Assembly: GCA_001701115.1 (NCBI GenBank)
Contig: DAAJ01000038.1
Span: forward strand, 1-15,669
Source: Bacteroidales bacterium GP2
GTDB lineage: Bacteria; Bacteroidota; Bacteroidia; Bacteroidales; Muribaculaceae
Reading direction: 5' to 3'
DNA length: 15,669 nucleotides
How positions within the stretch are numbered: position 1 is the first letter of the stretch; the number at the start of each line of letters is the position of its first letter. This document shows positions 8,213-13,771 of this stretch, piece by piece. Below the pieces are notes generated by a model, which was given only the letters and a program-made list of their open reading frames with translations, made no database searches and was not told where the DNA came from. The position numbers and the translations under genes were made by a program.

Positions 8213-8250
8213 GTTAGGCTGTCTGCATAGCCTCATTTCTTCGACCTAAC
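8213..8250. repeat. Small nested inverted repeats before the glycosyltransferase-like gene
   Basis: GTTAGG (8213-8218) is inverted as CCTAAC (8245-8250), and inside it AGGCT (8216-8220) is inverted as AGCCT (8228-8232). The two pairings compete for shared bases. CAAATTTG (8250-8257), 7 of 8 to the -7 consensus, follows only 4 bases before the ATG at 8262. These may be operator or promoter-region repeats, or chance. Confidence 0.25.
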
Positions 8251-8261
8251 AAATTTGCCGC

Positions 8262-9107
8262 ATGAATCATAAGAAATCCCATAAGCTTTTCATTGTTCCC
8301 GCCGGAGGAATCGGAAATCGGCTTCGAGCGTTGGTGTCAGGTATTTGGCTTGCGCATGATGCCGGATTTGAGCCTGTAGTTGTTTGGCATCCTGACGCTT
8401 TATGCCAGGCTGCACTGAGTGATATCATTTCACTTGATGCTATTCCGGCAAAGATTGTTATTCCCGGTTCGTTGGCTTATAGCGCGCTGTTTGAGGTTCC
8501 GCGTCGGCGTAATATGTGGTTGCCATCCGTTTTTGGTGCGATGAAGTTTAAGCGGTGTTATTATGACGATGTCAACCTTTTGCCTTATCTTGAAGATTGT
8601 CCTGCACTTTTGCATGAAGTGCAGACAGCCGGAGGCGATATCCTGGTTTTTTCGGGACAGGAATATTATGATTTTCCACGTGGCTTTTTTCGCCGGATCA
8701 TAAATCCTGCCGCCCCGGTCATTGCGCGCGCCGATGAGATTCTGGGAGGCAATATGCCAGATTTGGCAATCCAGATTCGTCGAACTGATAATGAGGCGTC
8801 TATTGCTTTAAGCCCCGAGGAGCGGTTTGTTGAAATTGTAGAGTCAAACCCTGATGCCTTGTTCTTTCTTGCTACGGACTCTCAGGCTGTTAAGTCACTT
8901 TTTATTGAGCATTTTGGTCAACGGATTCTGACGAATTCCGAGCAGGCGCGTCGCGACTCCCGTGAGGGAATTATAGATGCAATGGCTGAAATCGTGATTA
9001 TGAGCCGGACGAAGAAGATATATGCCTCCTATGCCAGCAGTTTCCCGCATATTGCTTCGTGGCTTCGCGAAGTGCCTATCGAGGTCATAAAAAAGTTACA
9101 GAATTAA
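8262..9107 (+). CDS. Putative FUT8/NodZ-like (GT23-type) glycosyltransferase
   Basis: 281 aa, no signal peptide and no membrane helix. I recognise the motif order of GT-B fucosyltransferases of the FUT8/NodZ kind. The N-terminal GGIGNRLRALVSG (15-27) is a Gly-rich loop. IQIRRTDN (171-177) resembles the FUT8 donor-site motif HVRRTDK (two Arg and Asp). FFLATDS (201-207) resembles FUT8 VYLATDD. SREGIIDAMAEIVIMS (233-248) followed by YASYASSFPHIA resembles the C-terminal Asp-helix and TFSSQ loop. By analogy it would transfer fucose or another sugar from a GDP-sugar to an envelope or capsule glycan; donor and acceptor are not readable. It is shorter than FUT8 and lacks its coiled coil and SH3 parts. 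It stands alone between two terminators, and its codon use (CGG, TTT, GTT, TTG) is less biased than its neighbours', so it is weakly expressed or possibly acquired. Confidence 0.6.
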   Translation: MNHKKSHKLFIVPAGGIGNRLRALVSGIWLAHDAGFEPVVVWHPDALCQAALSDIISLDAIPAKIVIPGSLAYSALFEVPRRRNMWLPSVFGAMKFKRCYYDDVNLLPYLEDCPALLHEVQTAGGDILVFSGQEYYDFPRGFFRRIINPAAPVIARADEILGGNMPDLAIQIRRTDNEASIALSPEERFVEIVESNPDALFFLATDSQAVKSLFIEHFGQRILTNSEQARRDSREGIIDAMAEIVIMSRTKKIYASYASSFPHIASWLREVPIEVIKKLQN

Positions 9108-9157
9108 GCAGGGGGATCTTTAGTTTAGTAATTTGTAAAAGAAATTTACAAAAACAT

Positions 9158-9186
9158 AAAGACCCGTCATTAGGCGGGGCTTTTTT
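9158..9186 (+). terminator. Terminator after the glycosyltransferase-like gene
   Basis: AAA-GACCCGTC (9158-9168) pairs with GGCGGGGC-TTT (9173-9183) with one A-G mismatch and one G-U pair; the loop is ATTA and six T follow the GC-rich part. It lies 50 bases after the stop and directly abuts the next gene's -7 box. Confidence 0.82.
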
Positions 9187-9188
9187 AT

Positions 9189-9196
9189 TATCTTTG
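9189..9196 (+). promoter_or_regulatory. -7 box of the M48 protease gene
   Basis: TATCTTTG is a full match to TAnnTTTG. The place where a -33 box should be (9165-9168) is CGTC inside the upstream terminator hairpin and does not match. The start of transcription is expected near 9202, with a leader of about 20 bases before the ATG at 9225. Confidence 0.55.
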
Positions 9197-9224
9197 CACC
9201 GCAAATCATAACAACTATCGTTAA

Positions 9225-10019
9225 ATGAAAAATATTGCTATTAAATTTTTCGCAGCTGTAGTCGTTCTGCTTTCAGCTGTTCCCGCGAGTGCACAGTTCA
9301 ATTTAGGAAAAGTTGCGAATGCGGCTAAAAAAGGCGTACAGGCATTTACTCTCACTGATGAGCAGATGGCGGCATACGTTAAGGAATCTGTGGATTGGAT
9401 GGATAAGAACAATAAGGTTCCCGGAGAAGATGACCCTTACACTATCCGTCTCCGCAAACTCACTGAAAACCTTAAGGAAGCCGATGGAATACCCTTGAAC
9501 TTCAAGGTGTATGATGTTATAGACATCAATGCTTTTGCTTGTCCCGACGGAAGTGTGCGTGTTTTCTCTTCGCTGATGGATATTATGAGTGATGAGGAAC
9601 TTCTTGGAATCATTGGTCATGAAATCGGTCACGTAGCAAGGCGTCATAGCAAGAATGGCTTCAAGCAGCAGCTCCTTACCGGCGCTATGAAGGATGCTAT
9701 TGCATCTACCGGTGGAAAAGCAGCGCAGCTTACCGAATCACAGCTCGGCACGCTTGGTGAAAACCTCATTGGCGCGAAATATTCACAGAAGCAGGAAAAT
9801 GAAGCTGATGACAGCGGCTACGAATTTCTTGTCAAGAACGGAATCAACCCCTGGGGCATGGTGATGGCTTTTGAAAAGTTCCAGAACCTTGAGGGAGGAA
9901 GAAAATCCGGAATGATGGAAAAAATGTTCAGCTCTCACCCCGAAACTGCAAAGAGAATCCAGCGCATGAGTGAAAGGGCTACAAAAGACGGTTACACCCG
10001 TCCCGAAGAAACAAAGTAA
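9225..10019 (+). CDS. Exported M48-family metalloprotease (LoiP/YggG-like)
   Basis: 264 aa. An N-terminal signal peptide (MKNIAIKFF, then a hydrophobic run, cut near ASAQF) has no lipobox cysteine, so a soluble periplasmic form is expected. The zinc site is complete: HEIGH (132-136; His132, Glu133, His136) and the third ligand Glu193 in ENEADDSGYEF. A preceding strand INAFACPDGSVRVFSSLMDIM is typical of M48 enzymes, as is the SSHPETAKRIQRM segment near the C-terminus. It is a single protease domain without membrane helices, like the small M48C group (E. coli LoiP, BepA core) that degrade or assist outer-membrane proteins. A quality-control role for envelope proteins is inference. It is monocistronic and convergent with the cupin gene. 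Confidence 0.92.
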   Translation: MKNIAIKFFAAVVVLLSAVPASAQFNLGKVANAAKKGVQAFTLTDEQMAAYVKESVDWMDKNNKVPGEDDPYTIRLRKLTENLKEADGIPLNFKVYDVIDINAFACPDGSVRVFSSLMDIMSDEELLGIIGHEIGHVARRHSKNGFKQQLLTGAMKDAIASTGGKAAQLTESQLGTLGENLIGAKYSQKQENEADDSGYEFLVKNGINPWGMVMAFEKFQNLEGGRKSGMMEKMFSSHPETAKRIQRMSERATKDGYTRPEETK

Positions 10020-10036
10020 TCCAGGGTTTACGCTAT

Positions 10037-10078
10037 AAAAAAACGACCGGATGCATGATGGCGTCCGGTCGTTTTTTT
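10037..10078. terminator. Bidirectional terminator between M48 protease and cupin genes
   Basis: An 18-bp stem (10037-10054 with 10061-10078, one G-U/A-C position) with loop ATGATG has seven A at its 5' side and seven T at its 3' side, so it can end transcription in both directions. It lies 17 bases after the protease stop and 14 bases from the end of the convergent cupin gene. Confidence 0.94.
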
Positions 10079-10092
10079 ATCTCTTATCTCTC

Positions 10093-10419
10093 TTAAGCCT
10101 TGATTCGTACAAGTACAACCTTGGCTTTGTCAAGTGCTATAACTGTATGGGGCGTATTAGCCGGTAATACCATGGCGTCGCCTGTGTCAAGTTTATGGCG
10201 CTGGTCTTCCACTTCAAATTCTACTGCTCCTTCAATAACAGTTACAAGAACGTCACTGGGCACTGAATGGCGCGCAATCATTGCATTGTAGTCAAAAGCA
10301 AGCAATGTCACAGAGCCATTGTCGTTGGAAAGAACATTTTTTGTCACCACATCGCCGTCTTTGTAATCAAGTTCGTGGCTTAGTCTAATCGGGGTTTTGA
10401 TTTCTTCTTGAGTTTCCAT
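10093..10419 (-). CDS. Small single-domain cupin protein
   Basis: 108 aa, cytoplasmic, one beta-barrel cupin domain. Motif 1 is degenerate: ARHSVPSDVLVTVIEG (49-64) keeps one His (51) and an Asp (56) but lacks the second His of HxH. Motif 2 is visible as GDAMVLPANTPHTV (80-93) with His91. With a reduced metal site it could be a sensor or small-molecule binding protein or a low-activity enzyme; family members of this kind are usually annotated only as cupin. It lies downstream of the dipeptidase gene on the same strand, with 118 bases between them, so it may have its own promoter (TTCATTTG at 10470-10477 on the minus strand, 7 of 8) or be read through. Confidence 0.88.
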   Translation of the reverse strand: METQEEIKTPIRLSHELDYKDGDVVTKNVLSNDNGSVTLLAFDYNAMIARHSVPSDVLVTVIEGAVEFEVEDQRHKLDTGDAMVLPANTPHTVIALDKAKVVLVRIKA

Positions 10420-10466
10420 ATCAGTTGTGTATTTGATTTGTTGTTGTTTTACTTCATAAACGTATG

Positions 10467-10513
10467 GCGCAAATGAAAGTTTATGCGCTTAATATTCTTT
10501 AAACTTCATTTGC
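10467..10513. repeat. Two overlapping inverted repeats upstream of the cupin gene
   Basis: The outer pair is GCAAATGAAAGTTTA (10469-10483) and TAAACTTCATTTGC (10500-10513), inverted copies that differ by a single inserted base. The inner pair is GCGCA (10467-10471) and TGCGC (10484-10488). The two pairings share bases, so an RNA could form one or the other. The minus-strand -7-like box TTCATTTG (10470-10477) lies in the left arm. No T-run follows on either strand, so this is not a standard terminator. The rest of the 118-base gap holds nothing else I can name. Confidence 0.5.
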
Positions 10514-10537
10514 TCTCGTTGTTTGTAGTGCCTTTGC

Positions 10538-11206
10538 TCAGAAATCAAGCCTCTTGTAACGGCTTTGCGCAACTGCACGGGAGCGGAAATTGAAGTGCCA
10601 CCACTCTGTGCGGAGCGTGGAAAATCCCCCGGCACGCATCACCTTGCGTAATAACAGTCGGTTTTGCCTCTCATTTTCTGTGATAATCCCACGGCGCACT
10701 AAATCTGTCTCCATGTCTATGTTGCTTTCATAACCGAGATGGTCAACAGGAGTGCCCATCGGCAATTCATCACCCTTTTCGTCAACAATGGTAATGTCAA
10801 CGGCAAGCCCGTAATTATGCTGTCCGCCTCCACGCGTCGGGTTGCTCACATAATTTGATTTTGCAGTGCCTTTGACCTTGTCCCACATCTTCTTCTGCAC
10901 GCTCATCGGGCGTGCCGCGTCGCACACCTTGAGGCTGTAACCCGGGTGCTCCTTTTTAAGGGTCGCCTGTGCTTTTGCAAGACCGGCTGCTGCTTCCGGA
11001 TGAAGGTAAGCCTTTTTGAGGGTGCCGTACATATCTTCACCGACAAAATTATTCGTGCCGGCATACATGAGGTCGATTCTTATTGTCGGGTCCACTGTGG
11101 CGATGTCCTCCATTCCTGCGGCTTTCATTGCAGAATCATAGTCCTGCGCATTAATATTTGCAGTGCACATTATAGTTGAAAAAAATAGAAACTTCAATAT
11201 CTTCAT
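10538..11206 (-). CDS. Exported VanX/DdpX-type D-Ala-D-Ala dipeptidase (M15D)
   Basis: 222 aa. It has a Sec signal peptide of about 20 residues (MKILKFLFF, cut near NAQD). The zinc site matches family M15D: His130 and Asp137 in QHNYGLAVD, catalytic Glu201 and zinc His204 in EWWHFN, and substrate-site Arg99 in DAARP. Such enzymes split D-alanyl-D-alanine. In the cytoplasm they confer glycopeptide resistance (VanX); in the periplasm, as here, they more plausibly recycle dipeptide released from peptidoglycan for carbon or D-Ala reuse. No vanH, vanA, vanR or vanS-like gene is near, so I do not call resistance. The gene is divergent from the membrane-protein gene with only 30 bases between starts. 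Confidence 0.93.
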   Translation of the reverse strand: MKILKFLFFSTIMCTANINAQDYDSAMKAAGMEDIATVDPTIRIDLMYAGTNNFVGEDMYGTLKKAYLHPEAAAGLAKAQATLKKEHPGYSLKVCDAARPMSVQKKMWDKVKGTAKSNYVSNPTRGGGQHNYGLAVDITIVDEKGDELPMGTPVDHLGYESNIDMETDLVRRGIITENERQNRLLLRKVMRAGGFSTLRTEWWHFNFRSRAVAQSRYKRLDF

Positions 11207-11213
11207 ACAGCGG

Positions 11214-11245
11214 CGAAATTACTAACTTTGCTTCCCATGAGCAAT
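11214..11245 (-). promoter_or_regulatory. Candidate promoter of the dipeptidase gene
   Basis: On the minus strand ATTG (11242-11245), 20 bases, then TAATTTCG (11214-11221) match the TTTG-N20-TAnnTTTG pattern with one mismatch in each box. Transcription would start at or within a base or two of the ATG at 11206. It overlaps the opposing promoter and the first codons of the neighbouring gene. Confidence 0.4.
11223..11230 (+). promoter_or_regulatory. -7 box for the 180-aa membrane protein, possible leaderless transcript
   Basis: TAACTTTG is a full match to TAnnTTTG and ends only 6 bases before the ATG at 11237, the distance at which transcription normally begins. No -33 TTTG is present. If used, the mRNA would start at or next to the start codon. 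Confidence 0.45.
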
Positions 11246-11779
11246 AAATTTAGTTCCGTTCCGCTTATTTTAGCGATTTTTGTGGCAGTTGGCGGCTATG
11301 GTGTCGCCGCCGCGCTGTTTAACAATATCCTTGACTCCTGGTATTTGCCGGCAGGTTGCGCTGTCACCCTGTCGCTTGTGTCCGTTGTTCTTCTCCCGCG
11401 GCTTTTTTTCCGGGTCACTGGCAGCTCCAACCGGTGGATTAATGCCGGAGTGCAGATGGTTGTAGGCACAGGGGTGATGCTTGCCGCGCTCACCTCCCTT
11501 AATCTTGTGCATGTTGAGTCGCGTCAGCCCCGCACCGTTGAGGTGGAGGTTGTGAAGACATTCCAGACAACGCACTATCAGAACAGGCGCATAAGGCGCA
11601 ACACTTATGTGAAAGGTGCACCGTACCAGATGTACCATGTGGTGGTGCGCTTCCCTGGAGGAAAAGAGAAAGAGATGACAGTGCCGCTGGCGCGCTATAA
11701 CCAGTTGAAGCGCAAGCGCACCATTGAAGTAACCCTGACCAAAGGGATGCTCGGAATGGAAATAATAAAAGGGATATAA
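11237..11779 (+). CDS. Unknown membrane protein, three TM helices plus C-terminal beta domain
   Basis: 180 aa, not recognised. Three hydrophobic helices are visible (about 8-28, 37-58 and 69-91), followed by a soluble tail (~95-180) that is strongly basic in the middle (NRRIRRNTY) and has beta-strand character (YQMYHVVVRFPGGKEKEMTVPL). The short helices and beta tail resemble small DUF3592-like membrane proteins, but I cannot confirm this. I chose the ATG at 11237 (MSNKFSSVP); an in-frame TTG at 11228 lies inside the -7 box and is an unlikely start. Hydrophobic helices followed by a positive stretch suggest an inner-membrane protein with the tail probably in the cytoplasm. The gene is divergent from the dipeptidase and convergent with the CoA transferase. 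Confidence 0.75.
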   Translation: MSNKFSSVPLILAIFVAVGGYGVAAALFNNILDSWYLPAGCAVTLSLVSVVLLPRLFFRVTGSSNRWINAGVQMVVGTGVMLAALTSLNLVHVESRQPRTVEVEVVKTFQTTHYQNRRIRRNTYVKGAPYQMYHVVVRFPGGKEKEMTVPLARYNQLKRKRTIEVTLTKGMLGMEIIKGI

Positions 11780-11813
11780 AACAAACAGGGTGACGCCTCA
11801 AGCATCACCCTGT
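11775..11813 (-). terminator. Terminator of the CoA-transferase operon
   Basis: In the minus-strand RNA ACAGGGTGATGC (11802-11813) pairs with GCGTCACCCTGT (11785-11796), 12 bp with one U-G pair and a 5-base loop, followed by TTGTTTTAT. On the plus strand the same place is a C-A mismatch and the following T-run is poorer, so it favours the minus strand but may also stop the convergent membrane-protein transcript. Confidence 0.78.
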
Positions 11814-11836
11814 CCTGTATTTTGGGGAATGGGATA

Positions 11837-13330
11837 TTACATGAATTTAGCCCAGTCGGTGTTGCGCATGTCGCCGGTTTCCTGGAAAGCGGTGTGGAAT
11901 GCGAGCGAAGCGTTGAGCGAGTGGGGAGTCTGTCCGCCTTTGCCGAGGCGCAGGTAATCGCGGAGAAGTTCGCGGTACATCGGGTGGGCGCAGTTGTCGA
12001 TAATTGCCTCTGCGCGCTGAACCGGATCTTTGCCTCTGAGGTCGGCAACACCCTGGTCGGTAATGATTACGTCAACAGAGTGCTCTGTGTGGTCAACGTG
12101 TGACACCATCGGAACGATATTGCTTATCAACCCGCCCTTGGTGATTGACGGGCAGCTGAAGATTGACAGGTAGCCGTTGCGGGTAAAGTCGCCTGAGCCG
12201 CCGATGCCGTTCATCATTTTGGTGCCGACAACGTGTGTGGAGTTGATGTTGCCGAAAATATCAGCCTCAAGGGCGGTGTTCATTGCGATTACACCGAGTC
12301 GGCGGATAACCTCCGGGCTGTTGGAAATCTCTGCGGGACGGATGATGAGTTTGTCACGGAAGAAATCTATGTTGTTCAGCACCTCGGCTTCGGTCTTGTC
12401 TGAGAGGGTGAGGGAGCAAGTGCTGCCGAATTTGCAGCGTCCCTGCTTCATCAGCTCGATTACAGCGTCCTGGATAACCTCGGTGTACATTTCAAACGGA
12501 GGAAGCTCCTTTGCGTCGCCGAGACCGAAAAGCACTGCGTTGGCAACATTGCCCACGCCGCTCTGAATCGGGAGGAACGATGCCGGGATGCGTCCCGCCT
12601 TAACCTCTCCGAGGAGGAAGTTGCACACATTTGCTCCAATCTGGAGGGTCACTGAATCAAGTTCGGTGAATCCCTTGATGCCGTCGTATGCGTCAGAGTG
12701 AACTATGCCCGCAATTTTGGCAGGGTCGATTTTCACGGTAGGTTCGCCGATGCGGTCGCTCGGTTTGTACACCGGTATCTCGCGGCGGTTGGGTGGGTCA
12801 AGGGGCAGATAGATGTCATGGAGACCGTAGAGCCCTTCGGGAAGTGTGTTGTTGAGTTCAAGGAAAATTTTCTTGGCGTACTTGGCATAGGTGGGAACAT
12901 TGCCTACTCCGGTGCCAAGGACAACTTCCCCGTTGTCAAACACCTTTGCAACCTCGATGATGGCAAAATCAAGTTCGCCGTAGGTGCCGTAGCGGAACTT
13001 CTGTGCAAGTTCGCTCAGGTGCAGGTCAAAGTAGTGTGCGTCATGCGAGTTGATGCGCTTGCGCAGGTCGGGTGTGTTCTGGTAGGGAGTGCGTCTGCCA
13101 ATTGCGTTAGCTCTTGCAAGAGCGCCGTCCGCATGGTTGTTTGTTGACGCGCCGGTAAAAATGTCAACCTTGAATGGGCGTCCCTCTTCATGCTCTTTCA
13201 CTGCCTTTGCGGCAAGTGCTTCGGTGATGACTTTGGGAGAACCGGACGCGGTGAATCCAGACAGACCTATGGTTGCGCCATTGTGGATTTGCGCTGCGGC
13301 TTCCGCTGCCGAAATAATTGGAAATGCCAT
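11837..13330 (-). CDS. Succinate/acetyl-CoA:carboxylate CoA-transferase (class I, AarC/Cat1/YgfH type)
   Basis: 497 aa, usual full length for the acetyl-CoA hydrolase/transferase family. It moves CoA between acids such as succinyl-, propionyl- and acetyl-CoA in the cytoplasm through a glutamyl-CoA intermediate. The catalytic Glu is seen as Glu284 in MYTEVIQDA, and the oxyanion/CoA-binding loop as GIGGSGDF (375-382); the N-terminal GATIGLSGFTASGSPK and the PIQSGVGNVANAV segment are also typical. In Bacteroidales such an enzyme fits the end of the succinate-propionate route or acetate formation; which pair of acids it prefers cannot be told. It is preceded 26 bases upstream by a small membrane-anchored protein gene on the same strand, so they probably share a transcript from the promoter at 13714-13745. 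A terminator follows at 11785-11813. Confidence 0.94.
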   Translation of the reverse strand: MAFPIISAAEAAAQIHNGATIGLSGFTASGSPKVITEALAAKAVKEHEEGRPFKVDIFTGASTNNHADGALARANAIGRRTPYQNTPDLRKRINSHDAHYFDLHLSELAQKFRYGTYGELDFAIIEVAKVFDNGEVVLGTGVGNVPTYAKYAKKIFLELNNTLPEGLYGLHDIYLPLDPPNRREIPVYKPSDRIGEPTVKIDPAKIAGIVHSDAYDGIKGFTELDSVTLQIGANVCNFLLGEVKAGRIPASFLPIQSGVGNVANAVLFGLGDAKELPPFEMYTEVIQDAVIELMKQGRCKFGSTCSLTLSDKTEAEVLNNIDFFRDKLIIRPAEISNSPEVIRRLGVIAMNTALEADIFGNINSTHVVGTKMMNGIGGSGDFTRNGYLSIFSCPSITKGGLISNIVPMVSHVDHTEHSVDVIITDQGVADLRGKDPVQRAEAIIDNCAHPMYRELLRDYLRLGKGGQTPHSLNASLAFHTAFQETGDMRNTDWAKFM

Positions 13331-13356
13331 AATCTTACGGTGATAAGTATGTTATA

Positions 13357-13695
13357 TCAAAATTTTCTGCTTAGTATCTCTGAATCTATGATTGCCCTGC
13401 GCCACCTCTCGCGATGTGCGGCAACTGCTGCGGTATCCTCGGCGGGGTATTCGATGTGAGATTCCGTGCTGTCGCTGGTAACTCTGGCGCCCTCGTCGGG
13501 GAGGGTAGACGGCATTTCGGCAATCTCGGGAAGAACCGGCACTGGAGGCACTGTGCTTTTGCGCCGCGTAGGCGGGAAATTTTCAGGAGCATGGAACATT
13601 GCTTCGGATTTCTTTCTTTTCCTCTCCTTCATAACGGCATAGAATCCGCTAAAAAGCAGGGTTAAAATGATTCCGATAATTTGCTCCATCTGCAC
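13357..13695 (-). CDS. Small N-terminally membrane-anchored protein, unknown
   Basis: 112 aa, not recognised. One hydrophobic helix lies at about residues 5-21 (IIGIILTLLFSGFYAVM), followed by a very basic KERKRKK stretch (inside-positive), a proline-rich middle (TVPPVPVLPEI), an acidic segment, and a C-terminal amphipathic helix ending AIIDSEILSRKF. Either the ATG at 13695 or the one at 13689 (MEQIIG) may be the start; the second gives a more usual N-terminus. The build is like small single-helix subunits such as the OadG/MmdD type of decarboxylase pumps, but there is no sequence match I can claim and no pump gene nearby. It ends 26 bases before the CoA transferase start and shares its strand, so it is probably the first gene of a two-gene operon. 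I am fairly sure it is real because a good promoter (13714-13745) points at it. Confidence 0.72.
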   Translation of the reverse strand: MQMEQIIGIILTLLFSGFYAVMKERKRKKSEAMFHAPENFPPTRRKSTVPPVPVLPEIAEMPSTLPDEGARVTSDSTESHIEYPAEDTAAVAAHRERWRRAIIDSEILSRKF

Positions 13696-13711
13696 TCAAT
13701 GATTAATTTTG
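13680..13711 (+). promoter_or_regulatory. miaB promoter, full Bacteroidetes consensus
   Basis: TTTG (13680-13683), 20 bases, TAATTTTG (13704-13711): every fixed position of TTTG-N20-TAnnTTTG is matched. The -33 box lies inside the first codons of the oppositely directed small gene. Transcription should begin near 13717, giving a leader of ~55 bases to the ATG at 13772. Confidence 0.75.
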
Positions 13712-13713
13712 TG

Positions 13714-13745
13714 CAAAATTACATTTTTATTATAGTAAAATCAAG
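13714..13745 (-). promoter_or_regulatory. Promoter of the small protein/CoA-transferase operon
   Basis: On the minus strand CTTG (13742-13745), 20 bases, TAATTTTG (13714-13721): one mismatch in the -33 box, none in the -7 box. Its -7 box is the mirror image of the miaB -7 box two bases away, making an inverted repeat at 13704-13721. Transcription should begin near 13708, about a dozen bases before the ATG at 13695. Confidence 0.7.
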
Positions 13746-13771
13746 GGTTAATGCCCTATAACATATTATTT

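Noticed and set aside
10538..11206. Vancomycin-resistance gene vanX
   Set aside because: Enzyme family matches, but it has a signal peptide and no vanRS/vanHA neighbours; recycling or scavenging is more likely.
12698..13147. 149-codon plus-strand frame opposite the CoA transferase
   Set aside because: The minus-strand CoA transferase is full length and well matched across this stretch; the antisense frame has no recognisable domain.
13357..13695. OadG/MmdD-type subunit of a sodium-pumping decarboxylase
   Set aside because: Only the overall build (one helix then polar tail) is similar; no pump subunit or biotin carrier gene is nearby.
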